Assembly (NCBI RefSeq): GCF_031624635.1
Contig: NZ_JAMQOQ010000001.1
Location: 1,054,001-1,118,000 of the forward strand
From: Halogeometricum sp. S3BR5-2
Lineage (GTDB): Archaea; Halobacteriota; Halobacteria; Halobacteriales; Haloferacaceae
Direction of reading: 5' to 3'
Length of the DNA: 64,000 nt
Below are positions 34,996 to 44,386 of this stretch, piece after piece. The translations under genes were made by a program, and so were the position numbers. Every line of letters starts with the position of its first letter. Within the stretch, counting starts at the first letter, position 1. The notes beneath the pieces were generated by a model. It searched no databases. It saw only the letters and a program-made list of their open reading frames with translations, and was not told the origin of the DNA.

Positions 34996-36375
34996 ATGCG
35001 CGAGGCTCACTCACTCGAACGGCGCGTCGGCATCGACTACTACGCGAGCGACGCGGACGGCACGGGCGGCCGCCTCCGCGTCGACCCCGAAGACTTCCGG
35101 GTTCGCGAGGTGGAGGCGATGGACCCCGTCGACGTCGACGCCGACCCGGGCGACTACCCGCACCTCCTCCTGCGCGCGACGCTCCGCGAGTGGGACACGA
35201 ACGACTTCGCGCGCCGCCTCTCGGACGCGATGGGTATCAGCCGCGAACGCGTCGCGTGGGCGGGCACGAAGGACAAGTACGCCGTCACGACGCAGTTGTT
35301 CTCGGTCCGGGACGCCGACCCCGAGTCGATTCCCGACGTGCGCGACGCCGATATCGAGGTTCTCGGCCGAATCGGCCGCGACCTGGGATTCGGCGACTTG
35401 GCGGGCAACGACTTTCAGATTCGAGTCCGCGACGCCGACGTTCCCGAGAACGCCGCCGCGGTGACGGCCGACCTGACCGAGTTTCTGACCGGCGAGCGCA
35501 GCGACGCCCCCACCGACGAGGCGGCGGCCGTCGCCGTCCCCAACTACTTCGGCCACCAGCGCTTCGGCAGTCGCCGGCCCGTCACGCACGTCGTCGGCCT
35601 GCACGTCGCCCGCGGCGAGTGGCGCGAGGCCGTCCTCGCCTACGTCGGCAACCCCGCCGAGGCCGAACCCGAGGGGACGCAGGCGGCGCGCCGGGTCGTC
35701 GACGAGGAGGCCGCATCCGAAAATCCGGACTGGCAGGCCTGCCTGGAGGAGATGCCGCACCGACTGCGCTACGAGCGGTCGATGCTGCACCGCCTCGCGG
35801 AGGACGGCGCCGACTCGGACGACCAGTGGCGGCACGCACTCGAAGCGGTGCCCAGAAATCTCCAGCGCCTGTTCGTCAACGCCGCGCAGTCGTACGCGTT
35901 CAACCGCATTATCTCCGAGCGCCTGCGCCGGGGACTGCCGCTCTCCGAACCCGTCGAGGGCGACGTGGTCTGCTTCGCCGACCGCGACGCGCCCGAGGGA
36001 CTGTACCGCGCGGACCCCGGCCGGACCCAGGTCGCGACGGGCCGCCGCGTCGACGTGATGGCCCGTCACTGCGAACGCGGCCGGGCGTTCGTCACCGCCC
36101 CCCTCGTCGGCACCGACACCGAGTTGGCCGACGGCGAACCCGGCGAGGTGGAACGCGCCGTCCTCGACGAACTGGACCTCGAACCCTCCGACTTCGACCT
36201 GCCGGGCGAGTTCGACTCCTCGGGGACGCGGCGGGCGGTTCTCCTGCGAACGGACGCGGAGACGGCCGTGGACGAGGGAGACGACGCCTACGAACTCGCC
36301 TTCTCGCTGCCGTCGGGGTCGTACGCGACGGTGCTGCTGCGGGAGTATCTGAAGTCGACGCCGACGGACCTCTGA
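34996..36375 (+). CDS. truD: tRNA pseudouridine(13) synthase TruD
   Basis: TruD converts U13 (and in archaea some U35 sites) of tRNAs to pseudouridine. The 459-aa product carries the catalytic motif [19 protein letters not shown] (about 83-101, Asp of KDK) and the [19 protein letters not shown] motif (about 183-201). The large TRUD insertion domain shows [22 protein letters not shown], and the C-terminus reads [18 protein letters not shown]. All the catalytic elements are present. Confidence 0.95.
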   Translation: MREAHSLERRVGIDYYASDADGTGGRLRVDPEDFRVREVEAMDPVDVDADPGDYPHLLLRATLREWDTNDFARRLSDAMGISRERVAWAGTKDKYAVTTQLFSVRDADPESIPDVRDADIEVLGRIGRDLGFGDLAGNDFQIRVRDADVPENAAAVTADLTEFLTGERSDAPTDEAAAVAVPNYFGHQRFGSRRPVTHVVGLHVARGEWREAVLAYVGNPAEAEPEGTQAARRVVDEEAASENPDWQACLEEMPHRLRYERSMLHRLAEDGADSDDQWRHALEAVPRNLQRLFVNAAQSYAFNRIISERLRRGLPLSEPVEGDVVCFADRDAPEGLYRADPGRTQVATGRRVDVMARHCERGRAFVTAPLVGTDTELADGEPGEVERAVLDELDLEPSDFDLPGEFDSSGTRRAVLLRTDAETAVDEGDDAYELAFSLPSGSYATVLLREYLKSTPTDL

Positions 36376-36474
36376 GGTCCGTACCGCGTTCGCTCCGGTC
36401 GGGTCGAAGCCGGGGCGTACCGGACGGAGCGGAGATACCGTTAACGCGGACGAGTCGGTAGCAGTACGAGAGAC

Positions 36475-36741
36475 ATGGAGGGCGAATCGTCGGCGCTGCT
36501 TCGAGTCGGGGCGTGGGGTCAGCTAGTCGTCGTCGCACTGGCGGTCGTCTTCTGGTCTCTCGGCCTCGCCGACGCCCTCTTCGCCGCGTGTCTCGCGTAC
36601 TTCGTCGTGACGCTCGCCGGCGTGGTCGGTATCGCCAGACACGCGTCGGCCGTCGTCGGCCCCCTCGTGTATCCGTTCGTGGTTCCCGGGTTCGTCCCGC
36701 TCTACTACTTCGCACTCCGACGGGCGTCAGCGAGCGAGTAG
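36475..36741 (+). CDS. Small membrane protein (88 aa)
   Basis: I do not recognise this protein. It has three hydrophobic segments (about 16-32, 34-52 and 59-80) with short polar ends, so it is probably an integral membrane protein. It ends in ALRRASASE. Its base composition matches the neighbours, and it lies between truD and the DUF2103 gene. Confidence 0.6.
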   Translation: MEGESSALLRVGAWGQLVVVALAVVFWSLGLADALFAACLAYFVVTLAGVVGIARHASAVVGPLVYPFVVPGFVPLYYFALRRASASE

Positions 36742-36863
36742 TGCGGTCCCGCCTCCCGAACCCGGCGGCAGATTCGGCGCTGCCGGGTGAGACGGGCCCC
36801 ACCGCCGACGGCCGCCACCGGACTCGCGGACTCGCGGCCCCGCTACCCGAGGAGAACAATCGC

Positions 36864-36893
36864 GCTTTTATACGACCGCCCGTTCTTTCGACC
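36864..36893 (+). promoter_or_regulatory. Leaderless promoter of the DUF2103 gene
   Basis: CTTTTATAC at 36865-36873 is a near-consensus haloarchaeal TATA box about 26 bases before the ATG at 36894. Confidence 0.6.
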
Positions 36894-37616
36894 ATGGACT
36901 GCGGGCGGTGCGGCACGCCGTTGGAGAAGCCGGGAGACTACTGTCTAACGTGCAACACCGCCAACTGCGACACCGTCGTCGCCGTCCTCGACCGGGACCG
37001 AGCGACGCTGACGATGCTGGACGACGAAGAGGTGGTGGCGACGACGACGGTGACGACCATCCCCGAGGACGGCGAGGAGGAACGCGTGGTCGAACTGCGG
37101 AACTTCGCGGGCCTCGTCGCCGACGAGATACGGCGCAAGCGCCCCGAGGAGGTGTACGCCGCGGGCGACAGGGACGTGCTCCGCGAGACGCGCGCGCAGG
37201 TGCACCACGAATTCTACCGCGTTGCCGGCGAAGACCCCGTCGAACGCGTGCTCGAACGCCGCGGGGAGCGCTCGCTGGAAGTCGTCGAGACGCCGCCCAG
37301 AGAGAAGTTGGGCGGGTCGCACTCGACGCTCATCGGCGGACGGGAGGGCAGACGCGCCATCGGCGTCGTCGCCGACCACCCGCACGTGAAGAAGGTCATC
37401 CCCGGCCCCATCGACGCCGGCGGGATGGGGTCGCAGAAGGGCCTCCGCGCGAAGGTGACGCGCGCCGACGCCAACGGCAACGTCCGTCTTCTTCTCAGAG
37501 ACGGGTCGAGCGTGCAGGAGAACCGCATCGTCACCACCGCCATGGACAAAGAGACGGGCGAGTTCGTCCGCGAGGACCTGAACGAGGCGCTCCGCGAGGA
37601 GGAGTTGCAGGACTGA
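36894..37616 (+). CDS. DUF2103 family zinc-ribbon protein
   Basis: This 240-aa protein starts with a zinc ribbon, CGRCGTPLEKPGDYCLTC (residues 3-20, two CxxC pairs). It is followed by an acidic domain with RNFAGLVADEIRRKRPEEVYAAGDRDVL. The DUF2103 segment KLGGSHSTLIGGREGRRAIG, then ADHPHVKKVIPGPIDAGG, carries conserved His/Lys residues. The family is archaeal and has been described as a predicted RNA-binding or metal-binding protein. No reaction is known. It is convergent with the GH4 gene, 11 bases apart. Confidence 0.83.
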   Translation: MDCGRCGTPLEKPGDYCLTCNTANCDTVVAVLDRDRATLTMLDDEEVVATTTVTTIPEDGEEERVVELRNFAGLVADEIRRKRPEEVYAAGDRDVLRETRAQVHHEFYRVAGEDPVERVLERRGERSLEVVETPPREKLGGSHSTLIGGREGRRAIGVVADHPHVKKVIPGPIDAGGMGSQKGLRAKVTRADANGNVRLLLRDGSSVQENRIVTTAMDKETGEFVREDLNEALREEELQD

Positions 37617-37626
37617 GAAAGAGCGC

Positions 37627-38949
37627 TCAGTCGAACGCCGGCAGGTACGCCGCGTTGGCGTCGAGGAGTTCCTCGGTCATCTCGTGAATCTCGTCCAAGG
37701 TGCAGGCCGCGGCGGTCAGCGGGTCCAATTTGACGGCGCGGTGCAGTTTCTCGCGGTCGTTCTCGAGTGCCGCCTCCACGACGAGTCCGTTGACCGTCGC
37801 GTGCCGTCGGTCGAACGCCGCCAGTTCGGTCGGGAGTTCGCCCACGGAACAGGGCCGAACGCCCGTCCCGTCGACGAGGCAGGGCACCTCGACGCAGGCG
37901 TCCGACGGCAGGTTCTCGATGGCGTTCGTCCGATTGGAGACGTTGAGGTTGAACCGCCTCGAGGTGTCCGTCTCCATCGAGTGGATGACGCGCGAGGCGT
38001 ACTCCTCGGAGCGTTCGACGCCGACTTCGTCTAAGTCCGCCTCGATGTCGGGGTCGTCCCGCGCCGCCGACCGCGCGGTCCACCCGTCGAGGTACGTCGC
38101 CGTCGCCATCCGTTCGGCGTAGCCCTCACCGCGCATGGCGTCGATGGTCGACTGGTCGGTCCGGAAGTACGGCACGTACTCGCTGACGTGGTGGCTCGAC
38201 TCGGTGACGAACGCGCCGAAGTGCTTCAGCATCTCGAACCGGACGGTGTCGCGCCGGTACGTCTCCTCGTCGGCCATCGCCTCGCGCAGGGCGGGGTAGA
38301 GGTCCTCGCCGTCGCGTTCGAGTTCGAGGAACCACGCGAGGTGGTTGAGTCCCGCGACCCAGTAGTCGAGTTCCTCCGCCGGAACGTCGAGGTAGTCGGC
38401 TATCGCTTCCGCCGTGTGCGGCACGGAGTGACAGAGGCCGACCGTCTCCACGTCCGTCGCCTCGAACATCGTCTCGCAGAGGATGGACATCGGGTTCGTG
38501 TAGTTCAGGAGGAGGGCGTCGGGGCACAGGTCCTCGATGTCACGGGCCATCTCCAGCATCGTCGGAATCGTTCTGAGGGCGCGAAAGATGCCGCCGGGGC
38601 CGATGGTGTCGCCGATGGCCTGCTTCACGCCGTACCGCTCGGGGATGCGAATCTCGTTCTCGAACGGTTCCGTCCCGCCGACGTTGATCATGTTCAGGAC
38701 GTAGTCGGCGCCGTCGAGGGCCTCTCGGCGGTCGGTCGTCGCACGAATCGTCGCGTCCAACCCCTCGTTCTCGACCATCGCCTCGGCGACGCGCGTCGTC
38801 TTCGACAGGCGGGCTTCGTCCACGTCCATCAGGCAGATGTCGCTGTCGGAGAGTTCGGGAAAGGAGAGAACGTCGCCGACCAGCGTCTTCGCGAACACCA
38901 TGCTCCCCGCTCCGACGAGGGTGATCGTTGGCACGTCACGTGGGTGCAC
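37627..38949 (-). CDS. GH4 family glycosidase (alpha-galactosidase/alpha-glucosidase-like)
   Basis: This 440-aa enzyme of glycoside hydrolase family 4 uses NAD+ and a divalent metal to open glycosidic bonds by a redox-elimination mechanism. The NAD loop [17 protein letters not shown] is at residues 10-26. Then come [27 protein letters not shown], the metal/substrate motifs [12 protein letters not shown] (about 148-159) and [12 protein letters not shown] (about 170-181), and [11 protein letters not shown]. The NYTNP/CHSV combination favours the MelA-type alpha-galactosidase side over 6-phospho-glucosidases. The start is GTG (38949 or 38934). No sugar transporter is adjacent. Confidence 0.88.
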   Translation of the reverse strand: MHPRDVPTITLVGAGSMVFAKTLVGDVLSFPELSDSDICLMDVDEARLSKTTRVAEAMVENEGLDATIRATTDRREALDGADYVLNMINVGGTEPFENEIRIPERYGVKQAIGDTIGPGGIFRALRTIPTMLEMARDIEDLCPDALLLNYTNPMSILCETMFEATDVETVGLCHSVPHTAEAIADYLDVPAEELDYWVAGLNHLAWFLELERDGEDLYPALREAMADEETYRRDTVRFEMLKHFGAFVTESSHHVSEYVPYFRTDQSTIDAMRGEGYAERMATATYLDGWTARSAARDDPDIEADLDEVGVERSEEYASRVIHSMETDTSRRFNLNVSNRTNAIENLPSDACVEVPCLVDGTGVRPCSVGELPTELAAFDRRHATVNGLVVEAALENDREKLHRAVKLDPLTAAACTLDEIHEMTEELLDANAAYLPAFD

Positions 38950-39035
38950 GCGACGCCGAGATAAGCGTGCCGGAGGGGAGACCGGCGGAGACGCGACGAG
39001 GCGGACTCGCAGGGTTTATCCCGGTACCGCGGATA

Positions 39036-39040
39036 GGAGG
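39036..39040 (+). promoter_or_regulatory. Shine-Dalgarno site of the L37ae gene
   Basis: GGAGG sits eight bases before the ATG at 39048. Such a good ribosome-binding site is uncommon in this window and supports that start. A TATA-like GGTTTATC lies at 39013-39020. Confidence 0.6.
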
Positions 39041-39047
39041 CGATACT

Positions 39048-39332
39048 ATGGCCGAAAACAGAGCGCGACAGACGGGAAGCGCCGGACGCTTCGGCGCGCG
39101 CTACGGGCGCGTCGCCCGCCGCCGCGTCAAGGAGATCGAAGCCGAGATGCGCGACGCGAAGGTCGACGGCGAGGACGTCACCCGCGTCGGCACCGGCATC
39201 TGGAAGAACGAGAAGACGGGCGAGAAGTTCACGGGCGGGACGTACCGACCCGAGACGCCCGGTGGCAAGCAGGTCCGCCGCTCCATCCGCGCCGCCCTCT
39301 CCAGCGACGGCGAGGACGAGGACGGCGAGTAA
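39048..39332 (+). CDS. Ribosomal protein L37ae (eL43), zinc-free form
   Basis: This large-subunit ribosomal protein has 94 aa. The family signature is clear: [21 protein letters not shown] (residues 9-29), [26 protein letters not shown] and RRSIRAAL. In the canonical protein two CxxC pairs flank the RxGTGIW strand and bind zinc. Here those positions read AKVDGED and NEKTGEK, and no Cys is present anywhere in the protein. The fold must be held without zinc. It is the first gene of the L37ae-rpoP-pcc1-pfdB-DUF3194 cluster, a conserved archaeal arrangement. Confidence 0.92.
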   Translation: MAENRARQTGSAGRFGARYGRVARRRVKEIEAEMRDAKVDGEDVTRVGTGIWKNEKTGEKFTGGTYRPETPGGKQVRRSIRAALSSDGEDEDGE

Positions 39333-39364
39333 TATATCACGCCCGACCACTACTCCAACACACG

Positions 39365-39499
39365 ATGAGCTACAAGTGTTCTCGGTGCAAGCGCGACGTC
39401 GAACTCGACGAGTACGGCGGCGTGCGGTGTCCGTACTGCGGCCACCGCGTGCTCCTGAAAGAGCGCGCACCGACCGTCAAGGAAGTCCCGGTCCGGTAA
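39365..39499 (+). CDS. rpoP: DNA-directed RNA polymerase subunit P (Rpo12)
   Basis: This 44-aa subunit of archaeal RNA polymerase is equivalent to eukaryotic Rpb12. It has a zinc ribbon CSRC...CPYC (Cys 5, 8, 22, 25) and the family ending [19 protein letters not shown]. It is second in the L37ae operon, 32 bases after the ribosomal gene. It was located by translating the short frame, since it is below usual ORF cut-offs. Confidence 0.95.
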   Translation: MSYKCSRCKRDVELDEYGGVRCPYCGHRVLLKERAPTVKEVPVR

Positions 39500-39524
39500 C
39501 GACCCCGATTCTCGCTTCTCGCAG

Positions 39525-39776
39525 ATGTCCCGCCGCCACGACGTGACCCTCTCGTTCCGCTACCCCGAGGAGCGGCGCGCCCGGGTCGTCGCCGAGAGCG
39601 TCCGCGTCGAGGAGGGGGAGATAGCCGACGCCCGTTCGTCAGCGTCGGTCGAACGCGACGGCCGGGTCGTGCGGGTCCGCGTGGAGGCGTCCGACCTCGT
39701 CGCCCTCCGGGCGGGCGTGAACACGTGGACGCGCCTCGTCGACACCGCCGAAACGGTCTCCGAGCGGGCGGCGTAG
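39525..39776 (+). CDS. pcc1: KEOPS complex subunit Pcc1
   Basis: This 83-aa Pcc1 is the dimerisation subunit of KEOPS, the complex that installs N6-threonylcarbamoyl-adenosine on tRNAs. It shows the family two-strand/helix pattern: [20 protein letters not shown], a central [19 protein letters not shown] and the C-terminal helix RLVDTAETV. It sits in the standard archaeal position between rpoP and prefoldin beta. Confidence 0.9.
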   Translation: MSRRHDVTLSFRYPEERRARVVAESVRVEEGEIADARSSASVERDGRVVRVRVEASDLVALRAGVNTWTRLVDTAETVSERAA

Positions 39777-39810
39777 GCTCGCGCGAGGGGGCCGCGAGCG
39801 GAGAATACTG

Positions 39811-39843
39811 GTCTTTTTCAGTCCGGGTCTCCTGGGACCCAGT
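39811..39843 (+). promoter_or_regulatory. Promoter of pfdB
   Basis: The T-rich GTCTTTTTCA at 39811-39820 is centred about 28 bases before the pfdB ATG. It suggests that pfdB and the next gene can be transcribed separately from the upstream ribosomal genes. Confidence 0.4.
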
Positions 39844-40242
39844 ATGCAGGGTAATCTACCGCCTGAAGCACAGGAGAAGCTCGAAGAACTGCAGGACCTT
39901 CAGGAGACAGCACAGAAGGTTTCCGCGCAGAAACAGCAGGCCGAGTCCACGCTCAACGAGTCGCAGACGGCGCTGGAAGCCCTCGACGACATCGACGAGG
40001 ACACGCTCATGTACCGCGAAGTCGGCGAACTCCTCGTCGAGACGGAGTACGAGGCGGCCCACGACGACCTGAGCGAGAAGGTCGAGAGCCTCGAAGTCCG
40101 CGTCGAACAGCTCCAGAAGCAGGAAGAGCGCGTGCAGGAGCAGTTCGAGGACCTCCAGAGCGAACTCCAGCAGATGCTGCAGGGCGGTGCCGGCGGCGCT
40201 GGCGGCGGCCCGATGGGCCCCGGCGGCGCGGGTGGCGCGTAA
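39844..40242 (+). CDS. pfdB: Prefoldin subunit beta
   Basis: This subunit is the beta chain of the hexameric archaeal prefoldin chaperone, which hands unfolded proteins to the thermosome. The 132-aa protein has two long coiled-coil helices (about 8-48 and 72-112) around the beta-hairpin [18 protein letters not shown]. It ends in a Gly/Ala/Met-rich tail ([14 protein letters not shown]), as other haloarchaeal prefoldins do. Confidence 0.95.
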   Translation: MQGNLPPEAQEKLEELQDLQETAQKVSAQKQQAESTLNESQTALEALDDIDEDTLMYREVGELLVETEYEAAHDDLSEKVESLEVRVEQLQKQEERVQEQFEDLQSELQQMLQGGAGGAGGGPMGPGGAGGA

Positions 40243-40246
40243 ACGC

Positions 40247-40525
40247 ATGCCTACCGACGCAGAAGTCGTCGAGACGGCCGCCGAGGCGGCCGAGGGCGTC
40301 ATCTTCGCGCGCTACAAGCAGTCCGAGGTCAAGGACTTCGACGTGACGGTGACGTTCGAGGAGGGCGTCCTCGACGTCGACGTCTACGTCAACGCTCCCG
40401 CCGACGGGGAGTCCGACCCGGACGCCGTCGCCGACGAGGCGGCGCTGGCCGCACAGGACGCCGTCGACGAACTGTTCGCGGACGATACGAACGCAGACGC
40501 AGACCCGGACGCGAACGCGGCGTAA
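40247..40525 (+). CDS. DUF3194 family protein
   Basis: This 92-aa acidic protein starts MPTDAEVVETAAEAAEGVIF and has the DUF3194 pattern: a helix, the two strands VKDFDVTVTFEEGVLDVDVYVNAP, and a helix with an Asp/Ala tail. The family is archaeal, of unknown function, and typically follows prefoldin beta as it does here, four bases away, so it is almost certainly cotranscribed with pfdB. The ATG at 40247 is used because an earlier in-frame ATG lies within pfdB. Confidence 0.85.
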   Translation: MPTDAEVVETAAEAAEGVIFARYKQSEVKDFDVTVTFEEGVLDVDVYVNAPADGESDPDAVADEAALAAQDAVDELFADDTNADADPDANAA

Positions 40526-40633
40526 GCCCGCTCGCGTTCGATTCGTCTTCTCACGCCGTTCTACCGACCCGACTAAACGCGAGCGGCGCGTCCGCGCAGA
40601 CGACGCCGTCGCCAACGACGAATCCTCGGGGGT

Positions 40634-42505
40634 TCAGACGCCGAGGTCCCAGAAGAACGCGATGCCGAGGACAGTGACCACGGACAACAGCAGTTGGAGG
40701 GGCGCGCCGACCCGCAGGAAGTCGGAGAACCGGTAGCCGCCGGGGCCGTAGACGAACAGGTTCGTCTGGTAGCCGACGGGCGTCATGAATGCCGTCGACG
40801 CCGCGAACGTCACCGCGAGGACGAACGCGAACGCGTTCGCCCCGACGGACTGGGCGGCGCTGGCGGCGACGGGAATCATGAGGACGACGCTCGCGTTGTT
40901 GCTGATGACGCTCGTCAACAGCCCGGTGGCGAGGTAGAACACCCACAGAACGCCGATGACGGGGAGGAACTCGGCCGTCGCGGCGACACCGTCACCGAGG
41001 ACGGCCGCGGCGCCCGTCTGCTGGAGGGCGATGCCGAGGGGGATGACGCCCGCGAGGAGGAAGATGACGTTCCACTCGACGGATTTGTAGAGTTCGTTCG
41101 GTTTGAGAACGCCCGTAAACACCATCGCCACCACCCCCGCGAGCGACGAGACGACGATGGGGAGGACGTTCAGCGCCGGGAGGGCGACGACGCCGGCGAT
41201 GATACCGACCGCGTAGGGAATCTTGTCGGTCCGGTAGGTGACGTCGTCGAACTCGTGGGCGACGATGAAGTCCTCGTTGCGGACGAGGCGGGTCAGACTG
41301 TCCGGCGGCGCCTGCACGAGCAGCGTGTCGCCGACGCGTATCTTGATGTCCTCGAACCGGTCGCGGACCACCTCTCCCCGCGTGCGGAAGGCGAGCACGT
41401 TCGCCGAGTAGCGCTGGCGGAACGTCGAACTCGCGAGCGTCTCGCCGACGAGGAACGACCCCGAGGGGACGACCACCTCGACGAGGACCGGTTCCTCCCC
41501 GCCGGGGTGGAGGTCGCTTTCGGTCCGGGGGCCGCCCGCGAACGCGAGTCCCTCCGCGTCCATGATTCGTTCGAGCGTCTCCCGGTTGGTCCGGAGTCGG
41601 AGCGTGTCCTGCTCGTGAATCTCCTTGCGGGCGAGCGGTTCGTCGAACCGCTCGCCGTACCGAATCAGCTGCAGCACGTCGATGTCGAGGTCGTCGTCGC
41701 CGAGCGCCTCCGCGACGGTCTGCCCGATGAGCGGGGACCCGTCCGGGACGACCACGTCCGTGAGAAACTCTTGGAGTTCGTACTCCTCGACGAGGTCCTC
41801 CTCGGCCGGGACGCGTTCGGGGAGCAACCGGACGCCGACGGTTCCGAGGTAGAGCGCGCCCACGACGAAGACGACGGCGCCGAGTTTCGTGAACTCGAAC
41901 ATCCCGAACGCCTGCAGTTCGAGGCCGGGGGACTCCGCGCCGAGTCGCGCCGCGATGTCGCTGGCGAGGATGTTCGTCGACGTGCCGATGAGCGTCAGCG
42001 TGCCGCCGAGCATCGACGCGAACGACAGCGGCATGAGCAGCTTCGACGGCGACGTCTTCCCCTCGTGTGCGAGGTCGGTGATGACGGGCACGAGGATGGC
42101 GACGACGGGCGTGTTGTTGACGACGCCCGAGACGGGGCCGGTGATGCCGATGGTCGCCGCGAGCTGTTTTCTGCGGTCGGTCCCGGCGAACGCGGCCATC
42201 TTCCGGCCGAGCGTCTGGACGATGCCGGTGCGGTTGATGCCGGTGCTCAGAATCAGCATCGCCAGCACGGTGATGGTCGCGGGACTGGCGAACCCGGAGA
42301 TGCCCTCCCGCGGAGAGATTTGGGTCCACGGCTCCAGCACCATCAGGAGCACCATCAGCAGAATCGCCGTCACGTCGATGGGGAGCCACTCGGTGGCGAA
42401 CAGCACGAGCGCGAGGAGGATGAGCGCGAAGACGACGAGCATCTCCCCCGTCACGGGGAGGGATGCCAGCCCCGAACTGCCGAGCGGGGCGGCGGAAGAA
42501 GACAT
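40634..42505 (-). CDS. SLC13-family permease with TrkA-C domains
   Basis: This 623-aa ion/anion transporter of the divalent-anion:Na+ symporter and arsenite permease group has about ten membrane segments, in two blocks (about 22-220 and 425-620). The hairpin motifs are GVVNNTPVVAILVPV (about 127-141) and SVISNNASVVLMIPVAASAA (about 538-557). Between the blocks are two cytoplasmic TrkA-C (RCK-C) regulatory domains (about 240-320 and 335-415). The substrate could be sulfate, dicarboxylate or another anion. It stands alone. Confidence 0.88.
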   Translation of the reverse strand: MSSSAAPLGSSGLASLPVTGEMLVVFALILLALVLFATEWLPIDVTAILLMVLLMVLEPWTQISPREGISGFASPATITVLAMLILSTGINRTGIVQTLGRKMAAFAGTDRRKQLAATIGITGPVSGVVNNTPVVAILVPVITDLAHEGKTSPSKLLMPLSFASMLGGTLTLIGTSTNILASDIAARLGAESPGLELQAFGMFEFTKLGAVVFVVGALYLGTVGVRLLPERVPAEEDLVEEYELQEFLTDVVVPDGSPLIGQTVAEALGDDDLDIDVLQLIRYGERFDEPLARKEIHEQDTLRLRTNRETLERIMDAEGLAFAGGPRTESDLHPGGEEPVLVEVVVPSGSFLVGETLASSTFRQRYSANVLAFRTRGEVVRDRFEDIKIRVGDTLLVQAPPDSLTRLVRNEDFIVAHEFDDVTYRTDKIPYAVGIIAGVVALPALNVLPIVVSSLAGVVAMVFTGVLKPNELYKSVEWNVIFLLAGVIPLGIALQQTGAAAVLGDGVAATAEFLPVIGVLWVFYLATGLLTSVISNNASVVLMIPVAASAAQSVGANAFAFVLAVTFAASTAFMTPVGYQTNLFVYGPGGYRFSDFLRVGAPLQLLLSVVTVLGIAFFWDLGV

Positions 42506-42560
42506 ACGTAACTGAAGACTCGGCGGCGGAAAAGGGCTGGTATACGCCGGCGCGGCCCGC

Positions 42561-42800
42561 TCAGTTCCCGAGGGTCCCGTCGTCTCGCTCGTAGGTGACG
42601 GTCAGCGTTCCCGCCGCCGGGTCCCGCACGGCGTCCCGGAGCGTCTCGAACTCCCGCAGGAGCGCCGCGGCGTCGTCCGTCCCCTCACGGACGCTCCGCG
42701 ACTCCTCGCGAATCGTGTCGTAGACTTGCTCTACGATGCGCCGGGCGGCGTACGAATCGGTTTTCGAGTCTATCTCGAAGGTGGCCTCGTATCGTGACAT
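42561..42800 (-). CDS. Conserved small haloarchaeal protein (79 aa)
   Basis: This is an unrecognised 79-aa soluble protein. A beta strand (ATFEIDSKT), a helical segment (AARRIVEQVYDTIREESRSVRE and ALLREFETLRDAVRD) and a final strand (GTLTVTYERDDGTLGN) suggest a small alpha/beta fold. A near-consensus TATA box (TTTATACC on the minus strand, 42822-42830) lies about 26 bases before the ATG, which supports a real, leaderless gene. Confidence 0.7.
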   Translation of the reverse strand: MSRYEATFEIDSKTDSYAARRIVEQVYDTIREESRSVREGTDDAAALLREFETLRDAVRDPAAGTLTVTYERDDGTLGN

Positions 42801-42863
42801 CCGAACAGATTGGCGCTCCGAGGTATAAACGTCGTCGCGGCTCCCGGTGTCGACAACCGGGCG

Positions 42864-44273
42864 TCACGTCCCCGCTCGCACCGTTCCGTCGTCGTCCGCC
42901 TCGCGGCCGTCGTCGTCGCCGGCCCCGTCCGGGTCGTCGCCGTCCGTCTTCCGGTTCGGGTCGCTCTCGCTGCGCCGTATCGAGAGGCGCTCGATTCGGG
43001 CGTCCTCGGTCGCCTCGACGCGGAGGAGACGGCCCTCTCGTTCGACTTCGTCGCCGACCTCGGGCACGCGCCCGAGGAGGCTGAAGACGAACCCGCCGAT
43101 GGTCTCGACGTCGTCGCTCTCGAAGGCGGTGTTCAACCGGTCGTTCACGTGCTGAACCGGAACGCCGCCGTCGACGACGTACACGCCCTCCGAGCGCTTC
43201 TCGATGGACGGTTCCTCGGTCGGCGCGTCGAACTCGTCTCGGATGTCGCCGACGATCTCCTCGAGGACGTCCTCGATGGTGACGATACCCTCGAAGACGC
43301 CCCACTCGTCGATGACGACCGCCATCTGCCCCTCCCCGCGCGCTTGGAAGTCCGTGAGAATCTCGTCGATGCGGCGCGTCTCCGGCACCGCGAGCACCTC
43401 TCTGGCGAGGTCGCCGGCGGTCAGCGACTCGTCGGCCTCCCGTTCGTCCGCCCTGAGGAGGTCTTTCACGTGGACGAAGCCGACGACCTGGTCGCCGTCG
43501 TCCTCCAAGACGAGATAGCGGGTGAAGCGCCCGCGGGCGGCCACGGTCCGGAGTTCCGACAGCGGCATGGACGCTCGAATCGTCTCCACGTCGGGCCGCG
43601 GCACCATGATTTCGCGCGCGACGGTGTCGCCGAGTTCGAAGACGCTCTCTATCATCTCGACCTCCTCGAAGTCGATGCGGCCCGTCTCCTCCGAACGGGC
43701 GAGGATCATCCGAATCTCCTCTTCGGAGTGGCTCTCCTCGCCCTCCGAGGCGGGGGAGACGCCGAACAGGCGCGTGAAGCGGTTGGCGGTCCCGTTGAAC
43801 ACGATGATGCCGGGCATGAAGACGTAGTAGAAGAACTTCATCAACGGCGCGACGAGGAGCGAGATGCGCGTCGCCTCTTGGATGGCGAACGTCTTCGGCG
43901 CGAGTTCGCCGAAGACGACGTGGAGGAACGTGATGAACCCGAACCCGAGCGCGAACGCGACGAAGTGGACCGACCCTTCCGGGAGGTAGCTTCCGAGGAC
44001 GGGTTCGATGAGCGCCGCCACGGCGGGTTCGCCGACCCATCCGAGGCCGAGCGAAGAGAGCGTGATTCCCAGTTGGCTCACCGCGAGGTAGCCGTCGAGG
44101 TTGTCGATGGCGTCCTGTACGAGCGAGGCACCCGCCTTCCCCTCCTCCGCCAGCGCGTCGATCTGCGTCGGACGGACCTTGACGAGCGCGAACTCCGCCG
44201 CGACGAACACGCCGTTCATCACGACGAGAAACAGCGCGAGAACGACGCCGCCGACGGATAGGAAGTCTACCAT
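42864..44273 (-). CDS. CNNM/CorC (hemolysin C-like) transmembrane CBS protein
   Basis: This 469-aa membrane protein has an N-terminal DUF21/CNNM domain of three to four helices (MVDFLSVGGVVLALFLVVMN onward; MNGVFVAAEFALVKVRPTQI motif). A pair of CBS domains follows (about 210-330, with DVETIRASMPLSELRTVAARG and VIDEWGVFEGIVTIEDVLEEIVGDI) and a C-terminal CorC/HlyC domain (about 350-430, VDGGVPVQHVNDRLNT). Relatives export Mg2+ or Co2+ or regulate Na+/Mg2+ exchange. The ATG at 44273 starts directly before the first helix. Confidence 0.92.
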   Translation of the reverse strand: MVDFLSVGGVVLALFLVVMNGVFVAAEFALVKVRPTQIDALAEEGKAGASLVQDAIDNLDGYLAVSQLGITLSSLGLGWVGEPAVAALIEPVLGSYLPEGSVHFVAFALGFGFITFLHVVFGELAPKTFAIQEATRISLLVAPLMKFFYYVFMPGIIVFNGTANRFTRLFGVSPASEGEESHSEEEIRMILARSEETGRIDFEEVEMIESVFELGDTVAREIMVPRPDVETIRASMPLSELRTVAARGRFTRYLVLEDDGDQVVGFVHVKDLLRADEREADESLTAGDLAREVLAVPETRRIDEILTDFQARGEGQMAVVIDEWGVFEGIVTIEDVLEEIVGDIRDEFDAPTEEPSIEKRSEGVYVVDGGVPVQHVNDRLNTAFESDDVETIGGFVFSLLGRVPEVGDEVEREGRLLRVEATEDARIERLSIRRSESDPNRKTDGDDPDGAGDDDGREADDDGTVRAGT

Positions 44274-44386
44274 GCTGCTCTGCGGTACGATTGGGGTGCT
44301 TATCCGTCTTCTCAACGAGGCGTCGCGACGCTCCGACGAGCGTGCCGTGAGCAACCGTTAACATTACGGACGCTGTATGGTATCAC

